Shown here piece after piece: positions 55,901-64,000 of a DNA stretch of 64,000 bases (position 1 is its first letter; each line of letters starts with the position of its first letter). The DNA lies in contig NC_061806.1 in assembly GCF_021462225.1 (NCBI RefSeq), positions 25,812,144 through 25,876,143 of the forward strand. The letters run 5' to 3'. The stretch comes from Girardinichthys multiradiatus. Its lineage: Eukaryota; Chordata; Actinopteri; Cyprinodontiformes; Goodeidae. The notes below the pieces were generated by a model, which was not told the DNA's origin, ran no database searches, and saw only the letters and a list, made by a program, of their open reading frames with translations. A program made the position numbers and the translations under genes.

Positions 55901-57258
55901 TAAAGTTTTTAAATGCAGGATTATATTTGCACTTATGAACTTGGCTCAGATAAAAAGAAATTATTACTCACCAAAACGTTGTGTTTTCTAATGCATTGGG
56001 TGGAATAATGGCAAGACAAGAAAATGAAAACATAAAAATAAATAAACACCTCAAAGCTTTCAAAAGGATTATTGAAAAAGAAACAAATTCAAGCTTCAGT
56101 CGCCCATTAGTGACCGGGAAAACATCTCAGGTGTTCAGGAGGTTTTTCCAGAGCGGAGGAGCATAGAAAACTAAATGCTGATGACGTGAGGGGTCTACAT
56201 AGTCGATATTTCAGAAGCAACTCAGAAATGTATTTTGGTCCAAGACCATGTTGTGCTTTGTAGACCAGTAGCAGAATGTTGAAATCTATCCTTTTACAAA
56301 CGGGGAACCAGTCCAATGACTTACAAACTGGTGGAAGGTGTTACACTCTCCTGATGTTGGTCAGAACTCTGGCACCATGATAGATGTTGTTTTACAGACA
56401 CTAGTAGAGACACCATTACATTAGTCTAGCCTACTAAAAATAAATGCACAGCTGTTTTTTTGTCACCTTTTTTGAAGTCTTCATTCCTGCAATATTTTGA
56501 AGATAATTGTAAGCGGATTTATTAACAGACTTCATGTGATTGTTAAATATGATATTGGCCATACAATGACAGAGATATAAAGTTGAGTGCTGTCAACGTG
56601 TGTTTGGTAAGAGATGTTGTAGTAATAATCGGAGCTAGACCGGTCTTAGTGATGTTGAATAAAAGTGACCCAAGAATGGACCCTTAAGGAACCCCACAGT
56701 TGATTTTTGTTTTCTCATTTTTATAATTGCCAAATGATGCAAAGTAGTTGTTTGATAAAATAAAATCTGAACCACATAAGCACAGTTCCAGAAAATAACC
56801 TTGATTGAAGGGAAGTATTTATTATCTACAGTATTTAATGAGCAACATAGCTAAAGAACCGTTTTAAAAACATCAAGAAAGTTTCTGCCAAAGAGACATG
56901 AAACTCGTTAAGATGCTGTGATGATTCTGGGGACACAGCTGACTTGACTGCATTATTGGAGGACTAACCATGTACTGTTGGTCCCTTTCTCTGAATTTTC
57001 TTTCAAAATGTCTGAAAAGACTAAATTAACTGAGCTACAGCTCAGAACCACAGATGCTCTCACACCTTTAATGCTGCATGTTTTGACCACTCTTTGTCTC
57101 CCCCTGTGCCTCCAGGTATGAGAGGGCCTCCTCCTCCGATGCCTCCGCCTGGCTACGGTGCCGCTCCTCCCGGTCCTCCTCGTCCACCTCCTTTTGGTTT
57201 TCAGAGAGCGCCTCCCATGCCACCGAGGCCCCCGGGTGCCCCTCCTCGGGTGCCTTAA
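49977..57258 (+). CDS. sf3b4: Splicing factor 3B subunit 4 (SF3B4/SAP49), 6 exons
   Basis: Subunit of SF3b in the U2 snRNP; contacts pre-mRNA just upstream of the branch point and binds SF3B2 in the nucleus. Exons: 49977-50010, 51460-51588, 52413-52955, 53067-53225, 54681-54830, 57116-57258, GT-AG borders, phases consistent, 385 residues (human 424). RRM1 covers about 13-91 ([23 protein letters not shown]1 GYGFVEF); RRM2 about 100-179 ([23 protein letters not shown]1 KGYAFINF). From about residue 215 on, the chain is Pro/Gly/Met-rich with many PP and GMPP-type repeats, coded by three separate exons. The shorter C-terminus relative to human lies in this low-complexity part. Introns 4 and 5 hold transposon relics. 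In human, loss of one SF3B4 copy causes Nager syndrome. Confidence 0.97.
53407..54540 (-). mobile_element. Internally deleted Tc1-like element in sf3b4 intron 4
   Basis: Inverted ends of about 200 bp, shown best by the inner blocks CCCAAAATTCAGTGTCTCAG (53579-53598) and CTGAGACACTGAATTTTGGG (54377-54396). The interior is a minus-strand transposase with a large deletion joining its two ends and several stops. Layout and inner end motif resemble the element at 35418, so the two are probably related families. Outer ends are less certain. Confidence 0.75.
55256..55422. mobile_element. Palindromic MITE
   Basis: The left GGGGTCTCCAGCTTTAGTCC and right CCAGGGCTGGAGATGGAGAC arms, and inner ATGTATCCCTG against CAGGGATACAT, are inverted copies. 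About 165 bp, non-coding, of a kind very common in fish introns. In sf3b4 intron 5. Confidence 0.7.
56090..56720 (-). repeat. Unclassified interspersed repeat in sf3b4 intron 5
   Basis: The block with TGTATTTTGGTCCAAGACCA, TTGTGCTTTGTAGACCAGTA and CCCAAGAATGGACCCTTAAG resembles a teleost repeat that often yields spurious protein predictions on one strand. I cannot assign its class. Ends not found. Confidence 0.4.
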
Positions 57259-58050
57259 GAGCACGATGATCCATGTTAGACGGCGTAAACCAGCTGCCGT
57301 TTAGCTCTCTTTAAAACACGTTTAGGGTTACTGCTGTAGTTTCAGTCTCTTATTTGTTTGTTTTTTCCCTTTTTTTTGATCATTGTACAGATAAACGCAA
57401 CTTGGCAAATACATTTTTATTACAATTCTCTTGTTTTTTGTGTGTTTTCTTTGAATGAGCGCTTTTCATTATTAGAATGCTGATTACTCAGCACGACTAT
57501 TCGAGTTTGAAATGATTGGATATTTAAGGCACTTCAAAAGAGTAAATACATTTTTTATAAATGGTTTTTGTATCAATTTTGTTTTTGCAATGATTTAGAG
57601 CTAAAATTGAAAAATAATTTGGATTAATTGCACACCCCACGGTGTAATTATGTTAATCTTTGATCTTTTTTTGTTTTTTAACAACTAAAGACTCTGGCCT
57701 TCATTTGTTCTTCATGTGAATCTGTTCACATTAATACGGTTTTGTTCTGAGATGAGGATTAATGAGCTCGTTGTTTTCAGTCGCATCCTGCTGTGACATT
57801 TTGCTGGGTCATGGAGAGAAAGGAAAGGTGTTAACGATAAAAGCAAAAGTCCATTAAGCAAGAGTAGTGAAGACGGGAACAAATTATTAAAATGTGGAAG
57901 TGATTTAAAATTAATGCGGTTATTAAACTCATTGCATGGAGTAGACTCCCATTAAATATGTCAAGTTTTGTAATAAATTCAGTTTATCTTTTCATAATTG
58001 CTTCATATTAAGGGTTATGTTTGTTGGTGGGTCTTTTTGGAATACCACAA
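57259..58050 (+). other. sf3b4: sf3b4 3' UTR and flank
   Basis: AT-rich, without genes. No canonical AATAAA is obvious in the first few hundred bases; candidates for a variant signal lie near 57390-57420. The transcript end is therefore not resolved. Confidence 0.35.
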
Positions 58051-58055
58051 ATCAC

Positions 58056-58180
58056 TTTTTTTTTTTTTTTATGGCACTATGGTGGCAGGGGAGAGATGCA
58101 GCACAGGTCTCCAGGGTCAGGATTCAAACCTGGGACGGCTCAGTTGAGGACTAATATGTGTATATCTATTAAATATCAGT
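58056..58180 (-). mobile_element. tRNA-derived SINE, 5'-truncated
   Basis: Minus strand: a perfect B-box (GGTTTGAATCC, 58130-58120), a body with CTGTGCTGCATCTCTCCCCT, a CATAGTGCCAT end and a poly(A) tail (T run 58056-58070 on the plus strand). The A-box is lacking. Same family type as the SINE at 43110. Confidence 0.7.
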
Positions 58181-59045
58181 TTGAGGTAATTTGTGTTTAA
58201 TGAGTCTCTCTCCAGCCCAAACAAAAAAGGCAACAGTTGAACTCAAAGCAGTTCAGGAGGGTGGCTGGTCAAATGGCCAATCACACACATATAGAAAGAA
58301 GTAAAAAAGAAACATGAAGCATAAAAGATCTTTGTGAGAACTGGACCAGTTAGTGACATTAAATACAGTAGAGGTTCTATCATGGTGTGGATTAGACACA
58401 GTCTTTGTTTCTTAGACTCTAATATTAAAGCTGTTAGATTCCTAAAATTTGGTTTCATATGTTAGTCTAACAGCATTACTAACATTATATGGCATATCAA
58501 TGAAGGTGCTAATAAATACTTCGACTTTGCTGTGTGTAGTGTGAAGACAAACGGGAAGAAAAACCTTGTAAGTCCTATTTGGAGGTCCCCAGTCTCCATA
58601 TTTCTCCTAATGTACCATAGAAGTACATTTAAAAGTGCCTTTTTTGTAGGACTGTGAAAGTCTGTTTTGTGGTTCTTAACATGGAGTAAATGTACACTAA
58701 AACTTTATATGAAAGTCTGAGCTCTAAATATGTCCAAAGTTGCTTTACAAATGACAAAATAAGGAATGAGATGCAATGAAGTGACTAAAAGAGAGAACTT
58801 TTTGAAAACTTTTTCTTTTGTATTTGTCTTATAATTAAGACAATAATTCCTCTGTTGGAGTTTTTGGAAAATTTACTTGATGCTGATTTTTATATTTCTT
58901 CAGAAGGTGTTACACAATTAATCAGATGCTAACATTTGATGGTAAAGCAAAATTTTATTCTAATTCTAAATGATGCCTAGTTTCTGCCCAAACAGTTTTA
59001 AGGGGTGAGGGATTATTAAATGAAGATATATGATGTTTTGTAATC
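58181..59045. other. Intergenic, nothing recognised
   Basis: AT-rich, short open frames only. Confidence 0.4.
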
Positions 59046-59059
59046 CTCCAGATCAAATA

Positions 59060-59360
59060 CGAATCTATCCATCCATCACTTATCTGGGATCGGGTAATGT
59101 AACAAGTCCAGGAGGGACACCTAGAAATCATCTAACCAGTAACACACTTCAACTCACTCTGGCGGATCCTAAGGCTTTCCCAGTCCAGAAGGGAAATGCA
59201 ATCTCTTTAGAATGTTCTGGTTCTGTCAGGGGTCCTCTCCCACTGGGATCTTCCCTGGATACGTGTCCATCAGATGCCTGAATGCTTTCTGCTGACTTGT
59301 TTCTGCACAGTCATCTAACTCCAGGTCAATCCCCTGGTCTGGAATGACGTTAGCCCCACA
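59060..59360. repeat. Decayed interspersed repeat beginning in ATCC units
   Basis: CTATCCATCCATCACTTATC opens a block whose order (a GATCGGGTAATG-like piece, then GGATCCTAAGGCTTTCCCAG, then GATACGTGTCCATCAGATG) matches a fish repeat family with ATCC-rich ends. Heavily diverged. Class uncertain. Confidence 0.45.
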
Positions 59361-60059
59361 GACTGACTGACTAGTAAGGCTCACAGATATATTTATGATG
59401 TCCTGGAGAAATGGAGAATAACATTATTATTCCTACTTTTGACATAAAATGCACTCAATGTTAATAATTCAATTATGTTTCATAAGGATTTTATTTATTG
59501 AATTTTGGCACATGGTCCTGAATAGCATTTGACCATGAAATAATTAAATTCTGTTAATAGCATATTTTATAATTTACACACTAATTAAAATGTTTTTTTT
59601 TTTTCGAATTATTTAATTAGCAAAAAAAAAAAAAAAAACTTACAGTAATCAATTACAACTATATACTTTTTGTTAGTTCCCAGCAACATTAGTGGAAATA
59701 TGTTTTTGTCCCCAGAAGTAAAACTACCAGACTGTTCTCAGAGGAGGGTTCATATTTCTCATATGGCGCATCGTCTTGTGCAGACTGAGGAATAGCGAAG
59801 TGGTTGGCATGGTAACAGAAGTCAGGTGCGCATGCACGTGCGTGCTGTGAGAGCACGTATTTACGATGATGATGTTAATGTCTGGCGATAATGGTGTGTT
59901 TAGAAAAAAAAAAGGCAGATGCGTGGCAATGCGCTGCAAACACACAGCTGAGTCTGAAAAAAATGATATGCATCAAGATGCATTATTGAAAAAAAGGTGC
60001 AACAGCCGGCGACAATATTGCGCAGATCTGCGCCAAAAAAACCTTTAACTAAATATGAA

Positions 60060-60254
60060 GTGCGCAAGTGATGGACTTGTAATGGAGGGGAGGGGAGGGG
60101 AGTGCAGGGGAGCCCTATGCATCACCCGAGTGTGCGTGGACAGCGTGGGCTTCTCTCTCCTCCAGAGCGCACACACGAAGCAGCATCCTCTTCCTCCTTC
60201 ATCCTCATCCTCACCATCTACAGGCTGAAGAGAGCGACGCTCGCAGGATTTACG
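60060..60254 (+). promoter_or_regulatory. Candidate promoter and first non-coding exon of a downstream gene
   Basis: G-rich GC-box-like repeats (GGGGAGGGGAGGGG near 60088-60101) precede a C/T-rich transcribed-looking segment that ends at a strong donor (TTTACG then gtgagc, cut after 60254). CpG density is high from about 59800 to 60480. No coding exon follows inside the window, so the first coding exon would lie beyond 64000. Human synteny (SF3B4 next to SV2A in 1q21) suggests sv2a, whose first exon is non-coding. This is inference only. Confidence 0.4.
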
Positions 60255-61051
60255 GTGAGCATTAATTTAACACTAATTAAACCTTCGACCGCTCATGGCG
60301 TCTTGAAGCTGCGGATATTTCTCCTCGCTGTGTGTGTGTTTTATTTTGCGCATTAAGACATCATGTGAAAAGCGCGTTGGGCGTGCTCACCAGCAGTTCG
60401 CTGCACGCTAAAATTAGGATCGATTTTGTGAATCGAGATAATCTAATCCAGGTCGTGACGAGCTGCTGCACGGCCGTGTGATTTCTAAGAATGAGCGCAT
60501 CTGTCAGGAATTATTTGGCCGCTTTTGGTATACAGGCACTGTTAACTGGCCATGTCAGCGACGTACGGCGGCCTTTTTTTTTATTATTATCTTGTTGCAC
60601 ACATTTAGTCTTTATTTCACCCTGTTGCTGTCCTTAAAGACGGAATATATTCTATACGGAGCCAAAGCAGCGCAATACAGCCGTTTTCAAGGGAAATATT
60701 AGAGCAGATAGAGCTTTCCAGGAATATTTGAGTGGTTTCTTTGGCTGATGTGATGTTATCAGGTGTCCAGATGATTTATTTCCACAAAGCGGATAGGAAT
60801 CTCTGTACTATAAATAAGATGGTGAGGTGAGGACAGGTTGTTCTGCTTGGCCTTGCAGGGAAACTATGAAGCTGCTATTGATTGAATATTTTAATGGAGG
60901 AGAAGGGGGGAAAACTAACGGGGGCTTCTCGGTTTAAGGAAGCGAAATATCATCACTCCTCATCCTAAGGCCTTCCTCGTCTCATCCTATCTCTGCTAAG
61001 TGTTTGTGGCTGTGTGGAGAGGCCCTCAGCGCAGGAGTGATGAAGTGAGAG

Positions 61052-61052
<1 letters not shown>
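60255..61052. other. Possible first intron, nothing recognised
   Basis: GC-rich at the left edge, then mixed sequence without a recognisable gene or repeat. Confidence 0.35.

Positions 61053-61099
<47 letters not shown>
61053..61099. repeat. (CTAT)n microsatellite
   Basis: About 11-12 perfect tetranucleotide units. Confidence 0.97.
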
Positions 61100-61314
61100 G
61101 CATTTATTCCCCCCTTGAGTGGACTTTTACAACAGACACAGCTGCAAGGATTTAACTAGAACATCTCAGCTTTGCATATCTATACACTGAGATTTTGCCT
61201 ATTCTTTGCAAAAACATCTCCAACTCAGTGAGACTGGATCTAAACCATACCATTTTAGCACTGGCTGGTTGTTGTCCTGCTTGGAAGGTGAACCTTTGCT
61301 ACAGTTTTAAGTTT

Positions 61315-61797
61315 GTTGCAGCTGAGTTTCCATGCCTCCAGGACTCAGAGGCGAGCAGGGAAGATTGCAGCTGACCCCTCCCACCCTGGACACAAACTGT
61401 TTCAGACTCTCCCCTCTGGCAGGAGGCTGCGGTCCATCAGGACCAAAACCACTCGCCACAAAAACAGCTTCTTCTTGTCTGCAGCTAGCCTCATTAACAA
61501 GGCCCGGGTCCACTGACACTTTCCCCTTGTAAATGACACGAATATCTCAGCACATGTAAATACTATTTCATTTAATTGTATATTGTTGTTATTGTATATT
61601 TTTGATATTCGCCACTGTGCTCTATTTTTTTCATACCATTCCTGCACAACTTGTTTTCGTTTTTAACTACATATTTCCAAATTTATTTATGTCATCTCTA
61701 TGTTTGTCTATGTGCAACGCCTTACTACCAAAGCAAATTCCTCGAACATGTGAAACACTACTTGGCAATAAAGTTTTTTCTGATTCTGATTCAAAAT
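61315..61797 (+). mobile_element. 3' end of an L2-like non-LTR retrotransposon
   Basis: 61332-61516 encodes the end of ORF2 (a RRAGKIAADPSHPGHKLFQT stretch, then LPSGRRLRSIRTKTTRHKNS and a stop). A non-coding tail follows with AATAAAG and a terminal TTCTGATTCTGATTC repeat (61779-61793), the hallmark of L2-type 3' ends. 5'-truncated, like most copies. The C-terminal frame is intact, so this copy is younger than the one at 8800. Confidence 0.85.
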
Positions 61798-61799
61798 CA

Positions 61800-62260
61800 C
61801 CCTTTATTTAGCTCCATCCATTTTGTCATCAACTCTGATCCCACTCCCTGCTGAAGGAAGGCAGTCCCTCATCATGATCACTGTGCTTCACGGTGGAGAT
61901 AGTGTGTTCAGGGTGCTGTGTAGTTTTAGTTGTCCTCTACATATAATGTGTCACAGCATCCCAAAAAGTTAAATTTTGGTCTCTAATGGACCAGAGCACC
62001 TTCTTCCACAAGTTTACTGTTTCCTCTACATGGCTTGTGGCAAACTGCAAACAGGACTTTTTAGGACTTTCTTTCAATAAATGGCTTTCTTCTTGTCATT
62101 CTTGCATAAAGATTTTTGGCATGTGTGACTAATAGCTTTCTTGTCAACAGATTCTCCCACCTGACCTGATGTACTCTGCAGCTCCTTCAGAGTTACCAAA
62201 GGTCCCTTGGCTGCATTTCTGATTATTGCTGTCCTTACTCTTTCTTTCTGTATAGTCAGT
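61800..62260 (-). mobile_element. Decayed DNA-transposon remnant
   Basis: Wording typical of minus-strand Tc1-superfamily relics (CTGCTGAAGGAAGGCAGTCC, CACTGTGCTTCACGGTGG, CTGCAGCTCCTTCAGAGTTA). No open transposase frame and no clear ends. Confidence 0.5.
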
Positions 62261-63529
62261 CTGTCAATCTATTTATCGGTCTGTAAAATGTGTGCTGCTT
62301 GCGTTCTTGTTCTTTTCCTTGTATTAGCTGCCTGGCAGGTTCATTTGCTTTATAAAGCAGCAGTCAAGAGTATAATATTTCCAAAAGTTTAATTGCTAAA
62401 AGCTGGTTTTTAGCTGTGTTTTTGTTACAGGTTTGCTTTCCCCTCTTGCCAATTCATTCTTTGGCAGCGTGCAAGAAGAAAATCAAGGTACAAATGGGAC
62501 ATAATAAAATAATCAGGAGCCATTGCTATTGACTACTACAGACAGATACCAAAGATGAAACCAAATCTCCACTTGGTGATCCTGTTTATTGACGGGCGTT
62601 AGCATTAGCATTGCAGCACAGCACACTGGTACAGGAAGTTAGAAGCACTCCACAAGCACATGAGCTGTTGTGCTAATGATCTGTTTCTTGATTTTAACTA
62701 TGTGGTAACCATGGCAACAATAAATGTAGTGAGTTGTGTAGGCTTCAGTATTTGGTTTCTTAATAACCCTGTTTTAAAATTCGATGGAAGAAGCTGTGTT
62801 TGTTTGCCTCTTGTGTTAATAATTAGCATTAAAATAAAAAAAAAGTGGATTATTGCTTGACCCCTTTGAAACTTAAAATTAATATAATATAAAAAATATC
62901 CAACTACTGTTACCAGAAACTTGGCTTCATGGTAACAGTAAAATAAACATATAAAATCACCTGCATAAGTGGATTTTGACTGTACAAGAGCTTTAAATAA
63001 AGCACTGCCAATGTTGTTTAAGCAACACACTCTTTGGATTGGGGAATTGGATATAATAGGGCTGCGATTACGTCCATCTGGGATATTATTAGGTTTGAGT
63101 CCTACAGTTTAGCCTGGCTGACCAGGCCTGGTTGGGTTCCTTTGATCTGTTCTCTTCATGCTGACAGGGAAAATCTGCTGCCTCATGACTGGAAACGATA
63201 CCCTGGAAAAAACTGCAGGTTTGCCCTGTAAACACAAACAGAAGCTAACATAAAGGGAGTGGGATAATATATTCACTGTATAATTCTTTCTTAAATACTT
63301 CTTGTGTGCTATGACCTAAGCAGAAACATGAGGAGAAGGAGCCTCTCTCTAGAGAAGTTTGTAAACTTACAAACACTCAACATCGGCATAAATGTCAAAT
63401 ATTTTTTAATGTTAAATGATTCATTTTAACAATTTGTTTGCCTGGGTGGAATGATCATGTTCAAAATATTAAAAAGTAGTACTGAATGTGTCTAGCAGGT
63501 TTTGCACACTTTTTTGTAGCCGTTTAAAA
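62261..63529. other. Intergenic or intronic, nothing recognised
   Basis: AT-rich with a short A run near 62839. No gene, RNA or element with definable ends. Confidence 0.4.
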
Positions 63530-63900
63530 GCTTCTGGCTTAATTCTGACTTTTAAGCACAGTTCATAAATGAAGATGACTTTATTGAGGCTATTCTAAAA
63601 GTTTATTGTTGACCTGCTTCATCCTTTTCAAAACTAGTTTTGTTGTGGGTTTGCATTTCCTCCTGGAACACTCGGTTGTGTCTAATTTTAATTTTCAAAA
63701 GCCAAGTTGTTGATTTCAGATAGTGAGAATCTGGAGTTATTCCCCAGTTTTCATTACTCTATCCCCTTTACACAGTGCACCCATACCACTAAACACTAAA
63801 GCAGCCCCTCAGCATGATGCTACTACCACCATGCTTGACAGTTGGTACAATGTTCTCAGGTCTGGAAGAGTCCAACTTTCTAACACAAACTGTCACCTTA
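63530..63900. mobile_element. DNA-transposon remnant related to the one at 17985
   Basis: Contains ACCATGCTTGACAGTTGGTA (63828-63847), identical to 18143-18162, in a similar neighbourhood (CAGCATGATGCTACTACCAC). Non-coding. Confidence 0.5.
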
Positions 63901-64000
63901 TGATGAAAGGAAATACGCCTGGATGTTATGGATCTATTTTACAGAGACAGACACTGCTTTCTTCTAGCAAATATGAATTTTGTGTTTGATGTAACTGGAA

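Noticed and set aside
60102..60356. 84-codon frame spanning the candidate leader exon
   Set aside because: It runs through a strong splice donor at 60254 and has no recognisable domain; more likely non-coding leader plus intron.

Overview
The window is vertebrate nuclear DNA, most likely from a percomorph teleost. Coding exons are split by GT-AG introns, the background is AT-rich, and the introns and gaps are full of fish-type Tc1/mariner DNA transposons, deletion derivatives of them, L2-like LINE ends, tRNA-derived SINEs and microsatellites. I could not fix the species. No bacterial, plasmid or CRISPR features are present.

Five genes have assembled coding exons. From left to right: (1) a 14-3-3 gene of beta/zeta type (+, 2504-6784, 251 aa), with a CRE-containing promoter near 530-660. 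(2) pabpc1, cytoplasmic poly(A)-binding protein 1 (+, 12361-23818, 13 coding exons, 632 aa), with a TATA/TOP-type promoter and an A-rich 5' UTR. (3) A small secreted apolipoprotein-like/type IV antifreeze-like gene (-, 26198-24630, 129 aa), with a 5' non-coding exon and TATA box near 28.5 kb. (4) lix1l (+, 38806-46481, 357 aa). (5) sf3b4, a U2 snRNP SF3b subunit (+, 49977-57258, 385 aa). A GC-rich probable first non-coding exon at about 60150-60254 opens a further + strand gene that leaves the window. Synteny suggests sv2a, but no coding exon is visible.

The order 14-3-3 then pabpc1 on the same strand matches human YWHAZ-PABPC1 (8q22) and its ohnolog pair YWHAB-PABPC1L (20q13). LIX1L, SF3B4 and SV2A lie together in human 1q21. 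The two blocks are joined here. Functionally, three of the genes act on RNA (pabpc1 in translation and mRNA stability, sf3b4 in splicing, lix1l as a putative RNA-binding protein), but nothing suggests an operon-like or co-regulated system.

Mobile DNA fills much of the rest: a Tc1-like element in pabpc1 intron 2 (15370-16640), a nested pair in intron 12 (22231-23446 inside about 21775-23650), a foldback element with two 3' ends (29284-30123), a nearly intact Tc1-like element with one in-frame stop (35418-36982), an internally deleted relative in sf3b4 intron 4 (about 53407-54540), and a family sharing one type of terminal inverted repeat at six or more sites. I found no convincing previously undescribed system. 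The most interesting signals are the pabpc1 5' UTR (A-rich tract plus a 15-A run next to the start codon), the divergent C-terminus of the 14-3-3 protein, and the unusual transposon structures.
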